Source of the DNA: Bacillus sp. EB106-08-02-XG196 | GTDB lineage: Bacteria; Bacillota; Bacilli; Bacillales; Cytobacillaceae | Direction of reading: 5' to 3' | DNA length: 64,000 nt | Assembly: GCF_013396335.1 (NCBI RefSeq) | Contig: NZ_JABWSY010000019.1 | Span: 1-64,000, forward strand | The notes under the pieces: model-generated | Told to the model about the DNA's origin: nothing | The model's input: the letters and a program-made list of their open reading frames with translations, nothing else | The model's database searches: none | Position numbers and translations under genes: made by a program | Shown here: positions 54,201-62,001 of the stretch, one piece after another | How positions within the stretch are numbered: the first letter of the stretch is position 1 | Layout of the letters: each line of letters opens with the position of its first letter

Positions 54201-54482
54201 GGTTTGACCGCCGAGAGTGGCTAATAGCGCATCAGGACGTTCTTTGCGAATGATTCTGCTTACAAATTCCTCGGTTAATGGTTCAATATAGACGGCATCC
54301 GCAATCTCTGTGTCTGTCATAATTGTGGCAGGATTGGAATTAACGAGAATAACTCGATAGCCTTCTTCTTTAAGAGCGATACAAGCCTGGGTGCCTGCAT
54401 AATCAAATTCTGCTGCCTGCCCAATCACAATGGGTCCTGAACCTATTACTAAAATGGAGTTTATATCATTACGTTTTGGCAT
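51276..54482 (-). CDS. pyrAB: Carbamoyl-phosphate synthase large subunit (pyrimidine-specific)
   Basis: Makes carbamoyl phosphate from bicarbonate, two ATP and ammonia delivered by PyrAA. The 1068-aa protein shows the duplicated ATP-grasp architecture: first half with SGPIVIGQAAEFDYAGTQA and GGTGGGICHN, second half with GSGPIRIGQGIEFDYATVHS and GGRAMEIVY, then a C-terminal MGS-like allosteric domain (about 930-1060). The start overlaps pyrAA by 22 bp. Confidence 0.98.
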   Translation of the reverse strand: MPKRNDINSILVIGSGPIVIGQAAEFDYAGTQACIALKEEGYRVILVNSNPATIMTDTEIADAVYIEPLTEEFVSRIIRKERPDALLATLGGQTGLNLAVELSKSGVLEECEVEILGTKLSAIKQAEDRDLFRSLMNELCEPVPDSEIIHELAEAHAFVGKIGFPVIVRPAYTLGGTGGGICHNSEELDEIVASGLKHSPVNQCLLEKSIAGFKEIEYEVMRDGNDNAIVVCNMENFDPVGVHTGDSIVVAPSQTLSDREYQLLRNVSLKIIRALGIEGGCNVQLALDPYSFNYYIIEVNPRVSRSSALASKATGYPIAKLAAKIAVGLTLDEMLNPVTGKTYASFEPALDYIVTKIPRWPFDKFESGNRSLGTQMKATGEVMAIGRTFEESLLKAIRSLEAGVHHFELNGSAEISNELIEKRICKAGDERLFYIAEAFKRGITVETIHQWSQIDLFFLHKLHGIIEFETKLASNPMDMEILKEAKQKGFSDKKIAELWDQKEKDIYNLRKKLGMVPVYKMVDTCAAEFESETPYYYGTYEDENESIVTGRQSVIVLGSGPIRIGQGIEFDYATVHSVKAIKEAGYEAIIINNNPETVSTDFSISDKLYFEPLTIEDVMSIIDLENPLGVIVQFGGQTAINLAAGLEENGVKILGTSLEDLDRAENRDKFEQALVQLDIPMPLGKTALSVEEAIIIANEISYPVLVRPSYVLGGRAMEIVYRQEELLHYMENAVKINPDHPVLIDRYLTGKEIEVDAICDGENVLIPGIMEHIERAGVHSGDSIAVYPPQTLSDRVKETLVEYTEKMARGLNIVGLLNIQYVISKDQVYVLEVNPRSSRTVPFLSKITNVPMAKIATKAILGISITEQGYMPGIVPEKKGVYVKVPVFSFAKLRSVDITLGPEMKSTGEVMGKDCTLEKALYKGLVASGMTIQKFGTVLFTVADKDKQESLKLAKRFAANGYRLMATSGTAAVLKSAGLPVKVIGKIGSEGKTLLDVIHNGEAQFIINTLTKGKQPESDGFRIRREAVENGVPCLTSLDTADAILKVIESMNFSAEAMAVEEKEAVFA

Positions 54483-55567
54483 GTTGTGGAAACCTCCTGT
54501 TTTTCAGCTTCAATCATCGCAAGAAACTGATCGAATAAATGGTTTGCGTCTTCAGGTCCTGGTGAAGCTTCTGGATGATATTGAACAGTAAAGGCGGGAT
54601 AATCTAAATGCTTTAAGCCTTCAACAGTACCATCATTTAAAGCAATATGTGTAACTGCCAGCTGCGTATTTTGTAACGATTTTTCTTCAACAGTATATCC
54701 ATGATTTTGAGCTGTAATGGCAATTTTTCCTGTCGCTAAATCTTTAACGGGGTGGTTAGAGCCACGATGACCGAATTTCATTTTTACGGTATCGGCACCA
54801 CATGCTAATGCAAATAATTGGTGCCCTAAACATATACCAAAAATTGGTACTATACCCAATAACTGCTTAATCATATGGACAGCTTCTGGAACATCCTTTG
54901 GATCCCCAGGTCCATTAGAAAGCATAATTCCGTCTGGTCGTAATTGAAGGATTTCATCTGCCGTTGTATGGTATGGAACAACAACAACATCACAATTACG
55001 CTTATTTAATTCTCGTAAAATTCCATGCTTCATTCCGAAATCGACAAGCACAATTCTCTTCCCTCTGCCTGGACTTGGATAAGAATTTTTTGTAGAGACT
55101 CTTCTGACTTGATCAATCGGCATCTTCGTCTGTCTTAGCTTACTAATTACTTCATTAGGATCACTTTCAATCGAGCAGATGGCTCCTTTTAATGTCCCAT
55201 ATTGGCGAATAATCCTGGTTAATTTACGTGTATCAATACCTGCAATTCCAGGGATCTTTTTCATTTTAAAGTACTCATCAATCGTAAATTCACTCCTCCA
55301 ATTGGAAGGGAATTCCGCGGCTTCTTTGACTATAAAGCCTTTTACTGCTGGATTAATGGTTTCAAAATCATCACGGTTTATTCCGTAATTTCCAATTAAA
55401 GGGTAAGTCAGCATAACAATTTGCCCACAGTAGGATGGATCAGAAAGGATTTCTTGGTAGCCCGTCATACCTGTATTAAAGACGACTTCTCCGGTTGTGT
55501 CCATGTGACTTCCAAAACCTTCACCAATAAATACTGTTCCATCTTCTAAAATTAGCTGTGCTTTCAT
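54461..55567 (-). CDS. pyrAA: Carbamoyl-phosphate synthase small subunit (glutaminase)
   Basis: Hydrolyses glutamine and channels ammonia to PyrAB. The 368-aa protein has the N-terminal CPSase small-chain domain (LILEDGTVFIGEGFG) and a C-terminal class I amidotransferase with the nucleophile in GICLGHQLFALA and the His-Glu pair in YHPEASPGPED. ATG 55567 overlaps the pyrC stop as ATGA. An upstream in-frame candidate lies inside pyrC. Confidence 0.97.
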   Translation of the reverse strand: MKAQLILEDGTVFIGEGFGSHMDTTGEVVFNTGMTGYQEILSDPSYCGQIVMLTYPLIGNYGINRDDFETINPAVKGFIVKEAAEFPSNWRSEFTIDEYFKMKKIPGIAGIDTRKLTRIIRQYGTLKGAICSIESDPNEVISKLRQTKMPIDQVRRVSTKNSYPSPGRGKRIVLVDFGMKHGILRELNKRNCDVVVVPYHTTADEILQLRPDGIMLSNGPGDPKDVPEAVHMIKQLLGIVPIFGICLGHQLFALACGADTVKMKFGHRGSNHPVKDLATGKIAITAQNHGYTVEEKSLQNTQLAVTHIALNDGTVEGLKHLDYPAFTVQYHPEASPGPEDANHLFDQFLAMIEAEKQEVSTTCQNVMI

Positions 55568-56853
55568 ACTGTTACACGTCCTTTCTCCCAAGCTACTTCG
55601 CCGCTCGCAATTGTCATTTGCGGCCAGCCTTTACAATTCCAACCAGCAAATGGAGTATTTTTTCCTTTTGATAAAAATTCCTGTGGATCAATTGCCTTTT
55701 CTTCGTCTAGATTTAATAGAACCAAGTCGGCTGGGGCTCCTACTTCAATTCTTCCGAAAGGAAGTGAAAAGCTTTCTGCCGGCTTTTTCGTCATATAGTG
55801 TATTAACTGTTCGAGACTCATAATGTTCTTTAAGACGAAGTGTGTATATAGCAGTGGAAACGCTGTTTCTAAACCAACAATTCCAAAAGGAGCTAGCTTA
55901 ATTCCCTCATTTTTTTCATCCGTTGTATGTGGTGCATGATCCGTTGCTATAAAATCGATTGTCCCGTCCAACAATCCTTCAATTAACGCATCCCGATCAG
56001 CCTTATCTCGAAGTGGCGGATTCATTTTATAATTCGGATCGAGACTATCCGGTATATCATCTTGTGTTAATAGTAAATGGTGAGGTGTGACTTCTGCAGT
56101 AACTTTAATCCCTGCTTTTTTCGCATCCCTAATCACACGAACCGATTCTTTCGTACTAACATGGCACACATGATAATGACAGCCAGCCGCCTCGGCAAGC
56201 AGCACATCTCTTGCAATCTGTACTGACTCACAAACCGAAGGAATTCCATTTAATCTATTTCTTTCTGAGAAAGAACCTTCATGTACACAGCCTTTATTGA
56301 TCAGTGTATTTTCTTCACAATGGGCAACAATGGCCATATTCACACTTGCTGCTTTTTTCATGGCTTCGAGCATCTTGCTGGCATCTTGAACACCTACACC
56401 ATCATCTGTAAAGGCAAATGCTCCTGCATTTTTTAATGCTTCAAAATCGGTTAATTCTTTACCGATTTGTCTCACAGTGATGGAGGCATAAGGTAAGACC
56501 CGAACGTTTGCTGTTTCTTGAATGCGATTTTGAAGCCATTCCATTTGTTCAATCGAGTCTGGAACTGGTCTTGTATTCGGCATTGCCGCTAGTGTGGTAA
56601 ATCCACCTTTTGCCGCAGCGAGTGTACCTGTTGCAATCGTTTCTTTCTTCTCTCCTCCTGGCTCGCGGAGATGAACATGTAAATCGACAAATCCTGGTGA
56701 TACCAACAATCCCTCTGCATTTACGATTCGATCTACAGTTTCCTCTATTTGATGACCAATCTTTACAATTTCTCCATCTTCAATTAATAAATCTGCCTGT
56801 TTTTTTACACCGTTAGATGCTATGTAGCTGGCGTTCTGAATAAGTAGTTTCAT
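55564..56853 (-). CDS. pyrC: Dihydroorotase
   Basis: Cyclises carbamoyl-aspartate to dihydroorotate. The 429-aa type I amidohydrolase has zinc ligands in VDLHVHLREPG, the GGFTTLAAMPNTRP loop, AHCEE, HVSTKESV and the catalytic Asp in ATDHAPHT. ATG 56853 is preferred, 9 nt after GGAG; the ATG two codons earlier is too close. It overlaps the end of pyrB by 41 bp. Confidence 0.97.
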   Translation of the reverse strand: MKLLIQNASYIASNGVKKQADLLIEDGEIVKIGHQIEETVDRIVNAEGLLVSPGFVDLHVHLREPGGEKKETIATGTLAAAKGGFTTLAAMPNTRPVPDSIEQMEWLQNRIQETANVRVLPYASITVRQIGKELTDFEALKNAGAFAFTDDGVGVQDASKMLEAMKKAASVNMAIVAHCEENTLINKGCVHEGSFSERNRLNGIPSVCESVQIARDVLLAEAAGCHYHVCHVSTKESVRVIRDAKKAGIKVTAEVTPHHLLLTQDDIPDSLDPNYKMNPPLRDKADRDALIEGLLDGTIDFIATDHAPHTTDEKNEGIKLAPFGIVGLETAFPLLYTHFVLKNIMSLEQLIHYMTKKPAESFSLPFGRIEVGAPADLVLLNLDEEKAIDPQEFLSKGKNTPFAGWNCKGWPQMTIASGEVAWEKGRVTV

Positions 56854-57757
56854 TCCCATACACTCCTTTTATACTTTCTATTGCTCTTTTTAAGACTGCC
56901 ATTCTCACGTATACACCGTTTTCCATTTGCTTAAAAATTCTTGATCGTTCGCATTCCACTAAACTATCTGCTATCTCAACATTCCGGTTTACCGGTGCTG
57001 GGTGCATAATAATACTTTTTGGCTTCATTGCCTTTTCCCGTTCCAAAGTCAGTCCAAATTGGCTATGGTACTCCGCTGCTGTATAGCTTCCTTTCTTTTG
57101 GTGCCGTTCATGCTGCACACGAAGGAGCATGACAACATCTGCCTCACGAATTGCCTCATCAATTGGTCTAAATCTTGAAGCACTAAGACTATGAGTATCA
57201 AACCATTCGGTTGGACCTGAGAAAATAACATCTGCCCCTAGTCTAATAAGCGTATCTGCATTAGAATGTGCTACTCTGCTATGCCTTATATCACCGATAA
57301 TGGCAATTTTTAAACCAGAGAAACGTCCGAACTCCTGATAGATGGTTAAAAGGTCAAGGAGCGATTGTGTTGGGTGATGACCACATCCATCCCCGCCGTT
57401 AATAATCGGTATATTTACTTTTTCAACGAGCTCATCAAAATAACGGTCCTGACCATGGCGGATAACAATGCTGGTAACTCCAATTGCTTCAAGTGTTTTT
57501 ACTGTATCGTACAAGGTCTCGCCCTTTTGGACACTAGAAGTTTGCACTTCAAATGGAATAACGCTGAGACCTAACCTTCTTTCGGCAATCTCAAAACTTG
57601 ACTTTGTTCTTGTACTTGCCTCAAAAAATAAGTTAGCAGAAAACAATTGACCTTCTGGACGCCATATCTTTCCATCAGCAAAACCCTGAGCCTCTGAAAG
57701 AATTTCATAAATCTCATCCACCTTTAATTCATTCGTGGTAAGCAAGTGATTTACCAT
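56813..57757 (-). CDS. pyrB: Aspartate carbamoyltransferase catalytic subunit
   Basis: Joins carbamoyl phosphate and aspartate. The 314-aa protein has the carbamoyl-phosphate loop EASTRTKSSFE (46-56), NGGDGCGHHPTQSLLDL and HPAPVNRNVE. ATG 57757 begins MVNHLLTTNELKVDEIY; the longer frame would translate the attenuator hairpin and is rejected. The C-terminus runs about ten residues beyond the B. subtilis protein and into pyrC. Confidence 0.97.
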   Translation of the reverse strand: MVNHLLTTNELKVDEIYEILSEAQGFADGKIWRPEGQLFSANLFFEASTRTKSSFEIAERRLGLSVIPFEVQTSSVQKGETLYDTVKTLEAIGVTSIVIRHGQDRYFDELVEKVNIPIINGGDGCGHHPTQSLLDLLTIYQEFGRFSGLKIAIIGDIRHSRVAHSNADTLIRLGADVIFSGPTEWFDTHSLSASRFRPIDEAIREADVVMLLRVQHERHQKKGSYTAAEYHSQFGLTLEREKAMKPKSIIMHPAPVNRNVEIADSLVECERSRIFKQMENGVYVRMAVLKRAIESIKGVYGNETTYSERQLHSI

Positions 57758-57782
57758 GATTTTCCCCCATCCCATTATTTGT

Positions 57783-57886
57783 AAAAAAACACCCTGATTT
57801 AATTTAATCAAGGTGCATTTAATCATACTAAGACCACGATTTATAAAATCGTATTTAGTATTACACCCTTATAGCCTCTCTGGACT
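57783..57886 (-). promoter_or_regulatory. PyrR-dependent attenuator between pyrP and pyrB
   Basis: Minus-strand order: PyrR-binding loop AGTCCAGAGAGGCT (57873-57886), then a terminator stem with one G:U pair (57790-57799 with 57806-57815) and a T-run. It matches the B. subtilis third pyr attenuator, where UMP-loaded PyrR favours termination. Confidence 0.9.
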
Positions 57887-57908
57887 ACTTTTAAAAGGTT
57901 AATTTTCT

Positions 57909-59219
57909 TTATGCAGTTTTTTGCTTATCTTTTTCTACTGTTTGTTCAAACATATCTTCACTTACTGGTTCTTTACCAGGAAGGATTAGGTGTAAAAGAA
58001 CACCTGCAATTGCGGCAAATGCCATTCCTTGTATCTGAAAGGATTCTGATACTTTTATAAAAGCACCGCCAATTCCGATAACCAGAATGACTGATGATAT
58101 CACTAAATTACGTTTGTTACCAAAATCAATTTTACTGTCAACAAGCATGCGTAAACCGGATGAAGCAATAATTCCAAAGAGCAGGATGGAAACTCCGCCC
58201 ATAACAGGTGTCGGGATTGTACTGATTAATGCTGTTATTTTTCCGATAAATCCAAAGATTGTTGCAAGAACAGCTGCACCGGCTATTACATACACACTGT
58301 ATACTCGTGTTATCGCAAGGACACCGATATTCTCACCATAAGTTGTTTTTGGAGGACCGCCAATTAATGCAGATATAATCGTTGCTGTTCCATCCCCCAA
58401 AATCGAGCGGTGTAAACCAGGTTCTTTAATGTAATCACGCCCAACTACTTTACTTAGAACAAGTTGGTGACCTATATGTTCAGATAGGGTTACTACAGCG
58501 ACTGGTACCATTAGAAGTGCTAAGTCCCATGTTATTTTAACCTCATAGCTTACAAACGGGATGATGAATTCAGGCATTTCAAACCAACTTGCTTCCAACA
58601 CTGGTTTAAAATCAACAATCCCGATTGCAAATGAGTAAAGATAACCAACCACGATACCTGCTAAGATTGGGATAATGCTCAACATGCCGCGCATGTATAT
58701 GGTGAAGATAATGGTGGCAGCTAATGTTACCAGTGCTGCTGAGAAATGAAGCAAGCTATATTCTCCTGCAGGATTATTCATCGCCATATTAACAGCGGTT
58801 CCGGATATTGCCAGACCGATAACTATGATTACAGGACCTACTACAATCGGAGGCAGCAGATTCATAATCCAGCGATGACCTGCTTTACTAATAATTAGTG
58901 CGACAATCCCGTAGACAAGACCCGCAAGGAATGAACCTATCATGGCCCCCCCTGGACCAGCTGTAGCTTTTGCCGCTATTACCGGAGCGATAAAGGCAAA
59001 CGAAGAACCAAGGTATGCAGGCACCTGCCATTTTGTAATCATTAAGAAGGCGAGTGTTCCTAAACCACTTGATATTAATGCAATTGCTGGGCTTAACCCA
59101 ACGAGATAAGGAACAAGGATCGTAGCTCCAAACATGGCGAATAAATGTTGTAAGCTTAAAGTGAGCCATTGGCCAGGATTTGGAATATCTTTTACGTCTA
59201 AGATGGGTTTAGTGTTCAA
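57909..59219 (-). CDS. pyrP: Uracil permease
   Basis: Proton-linked uracil importer of the NCS2 family. From a TTG at 59219, 6 nt after GGAGGAG, the protein is 436 aa, close to the B. subtilis length; the frame's upstream extension is discarded. It has about 14 membrane segments and the family motifs LSLQHLFAMFGATILVPYL, LSEHIGHQLVLSKVVGRD and TTYGENIGVLAITRVYS. It is the second gene of the operon, flanked by two PyrR attenuators. Confidence 0.96.
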   Translation of the reverse strand: MNTKPILDVKDIPNPGQWLTLSLQHLFAMFGATILVPYLVGLSPAIALISSGLGTLAFLMITKWQVPAYLGSSFAFIAPVIAAKATAGPGGAMIGSFLAGLVYGIVALIISKAGHRWIMNLLPPIVVGPVIIVIGLAISGTAVNMAMNNPAGEYSLLHFSAALVTLAATIIFTIYMRGMLSIIPILAGIVVGYLYSFAIGIVDFKPVLEASWFEMPEFIIPFVSYEVKITWDLALLMVPVAVVTLSEHIGHQLVLSKVVGRDYIKEPGLHRSILGDGTATIISALIGGPPKTTYGENIGVLAITRVYSVYVIAGAAVLATIFGFIGKITALISTIPTPVMGGVSILLFGIIASSGLRMLVDSKIDFGNKRNLVISSVILVIGIGGAFIKVSESFQIQGMAFAAIAGVLLHLILPGKEPVSEDMFEQTVEKDKQKTA

Positions 59220-59266
59220 TGTTTTCTCCTCCACAATCTTTCTATTTATTAGTGTGTTATTTTCAT

Positions 59267-59367
59267 CAAAAAAAATCCCTCTTTGTCCATGAGAGTACAA
59301 AGAGGGTATGGAAATGCCAATTAATCTTTGATGATGGCATTTTCCCCTTTGTCAGCCTCACAGGACT
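59267..59367 (-). promoter_or_regulatory. PyrR-dependent attenuator between pyrR and pyrP
   Basis: PyrR-binding loop AGTCCTGTGAGGCTG (59353-59367) precedes a 10-bp terminator stem (arms 59277-59286 and 59297-59306) and a run of eight T on the minus strand. Confidence 0.9.
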
Positions 59368-59386
59368 GCAATTAAAGGGTTACTAT

Positions 59387-59929
59387 TCACTTTTCAAAGA
59401 TACTTACTTGGTCAACCTTATCGACATCTTGTAATTCTACAACTACTTTTTCACTACTTGAAGTTGGAATGTTTTTCCCAACATAATCTGCTCTTATAGG
59501 AAGTTCACGGTGTCCACGGTCAACAAGAACAGCAAGTTGTATAGAAGAGGGACGACCAAGATCCATAATCGCGTCTAGTCCTGCTCTAACCGTTCGACCT
59601 GTATATAAAACATCATCAACAAGTATAACTTTTTTATCTTTCAATTGTACTGGGATATCCGATCCCTTAACAAGTGGTTCTTGATCATCTGTTTTCTTAG
59701 TTAAATCATCACGATATAAGGTAATGTCCAATTCGCCAACAGGTATCGGTTTCCCTTCGATTTCTTCGATTTTGGCAGCGAGTCTCTCTGCAATGAATAT
59801 CCCTCTAGTACGAATTCCTACGAGGACACAATCTTCAATCCCTTTATTTTTTTCTATGATTTGGTGAGCAATTCTTGTTAATGCTCTTCCGATTGCTTGT
59901 GTATCTAATACTACGGCTTTTTGGTTCAT
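59387..59929 (-). CDS. pyrR: Pyrimidine operon attenuator PyrR / uracil phosphoribosyltransferase
   Basis: RNA-binding protein that, with UMP or UTP bound, stabilises the anti-antiterminator in pyr leaders; it also has weak uracil PRTase activity. The 180-aa protein has the PRPP motif VILVDDVLYTGRT (101-113) and basic patches for RNA. ATG 59929 is chosen; a GTG three codons before it is part of the AGGTG ribosome site. It heads the operon after the leader attenuator. Confidence 0.97.
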   Translation of the reverse strand: MNQKAVVLDTQAIGRALTRIAHQIIEKNKGIEDCVLVGIRTRGIFIAERLAAKIEEIEGKPIPVGELDITLYRDDLTKKTDDQEPLVKGSDIPVQLKDKKVILVDDVLYTGRTVRAGLDAIMDLGRPSSIQLAVLVDRGHRELPIRADYVGKNIPTSSSEKVVVELQDVDKVDQVSIFEK

Positions 59930-59951
59930 TTTCAACACCTGCCTAATTTAA

Positions 59952-60056
59952 TAAAAAAACCTCTCACGCTTTGAGGTGAGAGGTAAAAGAGTTTATCAGT
60001 ATGGGCATAGGTATCCCAACCAATTATTCCGTTTCCTTCTCAGCCTCACAGGACTG
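59952..60056 (-). promoter_or_regulatory. PyrR-dependent attenuator in the pyr operon leader
   Basis: PyrR-binding sequence AGTCCTGTGAGGCTG (around 60041-60055) precedes a terminator with 9-bp stem (59959-59967 with 59976-59984) and seven T on the minus strand, just before pyrR. Confidence 0.9.
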
Positions 60057-60082
60057 ATTTAAAGGCATATTCAACTGTTGTT

Positions 60083-60111
60083 ATCGTACAATAATTCGAC
60101 AAATGTGTCAA
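60083..60111 (-). promoter_or_regulatory. Sigma-A promoter of the pyr operon
   Basis: Perfect TTGACA (60106-60111), 17-nt spacer and TACGAT (60083-60088) on the minus strand. The -35 box overlaps the stop codon of the upstream pseudouridine synthase gene. Confidence 0.82.
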
Positions 60112-61019
60112 CGATTATTTCGTAACTGATTTAAAACCTCTTCAAATTCTACTGGCAGAGGTGCTTCAAATTCAAGGTATTCGTTGGTTCTTGGGTGGTT
60201 AAAACCAAGAACTCCTGCGTGTAATGCCTGGCCGTTGATATCAAGTGTTTTCTTTGGACCATACTTTGGGTCACCTGCAAGCGGATAGCCAATATATTTC
60301 ATATGGACACGTATTTGGTGTGTTCTTCCTGTCTCTAATTGACACTCCACAAATGTAAAATCCTTAAACCGTTCAATCACCTGAAAATGAGTTACAGCAT
60401 GCTTACCATTATCCACAATCGTCATACTTTGCCGATCTCTCGTGTCTCTGCCCAATGGTGCATCAATCGTTCCGAAATCGTGAGGTATCACTCCATGCAC
60501 AATCGCTTTATACTTTCGCGTAACGGTCTTTTCGACTAATTGGTTAACTAGCTTTTCATGGGCCATGTCATTTTTGGCAACCATTAAAAGTCCAGAGGTG
60601 TCCTTATCGATACGATGAACGATACCAGGTCGCAGAACACCATTTATACCTGATAAATCTTTACAATGAGCCATTAACCCATTAACAAGCGTTCCCGTTA
60701 AATGTCCAGGCGCTGGATGAACCACCATGCCGCTAGGTTTATTAACCACTAGAACATCCTTATCTTCGAAATAAATCTCTAAATCCATCTCTTCTGGGAC
60801 AACATCGAGTAATTCTGGGTCGGGAATACTAATTTCGATTTCATCATTTAAACTGCATTTGTAATTTGTTTTTATCTTTTGTCCATTTACAAGGACATTT
60901 CCCTCTTTAATCCATTGCTGAACTTGAGTTCTTGACCATTCTTCATTTAAAGTTGAAATAACTTTATCAATTCGATCGCCTTTTTGCTGTTCAAGAGTGG
61001 TGTGTACCATTTTCTCCAT
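60108..61019 (-). CDS. ylyB: Large-subunit pseudouridine synthase, RluD/YlyB type
   Basis: Predicted to make pseudouridines in 23S rRNA. The 303-aa protein has an N-terminal S4-like RNA-binding domain (DRIDKVISTLNEEWSRTQVQQWI) and the catalytic HRIDKDTSGLLMVAKN motif with its Asp near 138, plus the ETGRTHQIRVHM block. ATG 61019 follows AAAGGAG; it overlaps lspA by 29 bp. The exact target uridines cannot be read from sequence. Confidence 0.95.
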   Translation of the reverse strand: MEKMVHTTLEQQKGDRIDKVISTLNEEWSRTQVQQWIKEGNVLVNGQKIKTNYKCSLNDEIEISIPDPELLDVVPEEMDLEIYFEDKDVLVVNKPSGMVVHPAPGHLTGTLVNGLMAHCKDLSGINGVLRPGIVHRIDKDTSGLLMVAKNDMAHEKLVNQLVEKTVTRKYKAIVHGVIPHDFGTIDAPLGRDTRDRQSMTIVDNGKHAVTHFQVIERFKDFTFVECQLETGRTHQIRVHMKYIGYPLAGDPKYGPKKTLDINGQALHAGVLGFNHPRTNEYLEFEAPLPVEFEEVLNQLRNNR

Positions 61020-61482
61020 ATGATTTCTCCTTTGTTTCACGCTCATCACGCAGCATTTGAATCATTAATAATACTACGCCAATGACTAAAGCCGAATCCG
61101 CAATATTAAATACTGGGAAGTTATAATTGAAAATATACGTATGAATAAAATCAACAACTTCTTTTCGAAGCAGGCGGTCAATAAAATTACCAATCGCTCC
61201 ACCCAGCATAAATGCCAGTGAAACACCTAGCAGCCACTTACCCTTTGCTTCTTTTTGAATGTAATAAATGATCGCAATGATTACTATAGCCGTTATGACA
61301 TAAAAGAACCACATTTGTCCTTGTAGGATTCCCCATGCCGCTCCGCGATTTCGGTGAGAAGTAATATACAAAAAGTCCTCAATTACTGGGATACTTTCAC
61401 CAAGATGCATTTTTGTGACGATTTGCCATTTCGTCACTTGGTCTAATAAAATAATAAAAATTGCGATTAAATAATAATACAC
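60991..61482 (-). CDS. lspA: Lipoprotein signal peptidase (SPase II)
   Basis: Aspartic membrane protease that cleaves prolipoproteins after lipidation. The 163-aa protein has four membrane segments and the catalytic aspartates Asp102 (GNFIDRL) and Asp129 (FNIADS). It starts with GTG after GGGGG. It is usually found next to this pseudouridine synthase, and here their reading frames overlap. Confidence 0.96.
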   Translation of the reverse strand: MYYYLIAIFIILLDQVTKWQIVTKMHLGESIPVIEDFLYITSHRNRGAAWGILQGQMWFFYVITAIVIIAIIYYIQKEAKGKWLLGVSLAFMLGGAIGNFIDRLLRKEVVDFIHTYIFNYNFPVFNIADSALVIGVVLLMIQMLRDERETKEKSYGENGTHHS

Positions 61483-61559
61483 TAAGGAATACCCCCATCT
61501 ACGAAGACTTTACTTCCTTAGCATTTTAGCACAATCTTTAACGAAACAACAATGGAAGG

Positions 61560-61856
61560 TTAGAAAAAGCCGGAAATAAATGGTTTCTTATAAAAATGCT
61601 CCAAGTTGTCAGAATCCTTTGATGACTTTATTGTCGGCATAATCTTTAAAAGATGTTCTGGCAGAGGTTCACCCGACGTTTCACACTGACCGAAATTACC
61701 TTCTTCCAGCTTTTGGATGGCAGTTGAAATATCCGCTAGTTCATCCTCTAATATAGGAATCATCCACTCATTTTTCTGCTTATTATTCAATGATTTTAAA
61801 ATTTCTATTTGCGTTTTACGGAGTTCCCAAAACAGCTGTTCCTGCATTGCATTCAT
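61560..61856 (-). CDS. ylyA: DksA/TraR-like protein, YlyA type
   Basis: A 98-aa protein with a helical N-terminal hairpin (1-50) and a region (FGQCETSGEPLPEHLLKIMPT, about 55-75) that resembles the DksA/TraR zinc-finger. Only one Cys of the usual four remains (Cys58), so zinc binding is probably lost. The gene occupies the ylyA position between ileS and lspA; B. subtilis YlyA is linked to RNA polymerase and late sporulation. A clear GGAGG site lies 8 nt before the ATG. Confidence 0.8.
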   Translation of the reverse strand: MNAMQEQLFWELRKTQIEILKSLNNKQKNEWMIPILEDELADISTAIQKLEEGNFGQCETSGEPLPEHLLKIMPTIKSSKDSDNLEHFYKKPFISGFF

Positions 61857-61965
61857 AGTTGTAACCTCCGTTAAGTCATTTCTTATATTATCTCCCCTTA
61901 ATTTGACCTAACCCGGGAAAACATTTGACATCAGGAACAACAATTAACGGAATAGGATAAAAAAT

Positions 61966-61993
61966 GAAAAAACCCCATGAAATGATCATGGGG
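61966..61993 (-). terminator. Terminator after ileS
   Basis: Perfect 8-bp stem CCCCATGA/TCATGGGG (arms 61973-61980 and 61986-61993) with a 5-nt loop and six T on the minus strand, 8 bp after the ileS stop. Confidence 0.88.
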
Positions 61994-62001
61994 CATTCAT
62001 T

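Noticed and set aside
57758..57826. N-terminal extension of PyrB encoded by the pyrP-pyrB gap
   Set aside because: It would translate the attenuator terminator stem; the ATG at 57757 gives the family N-terminus.
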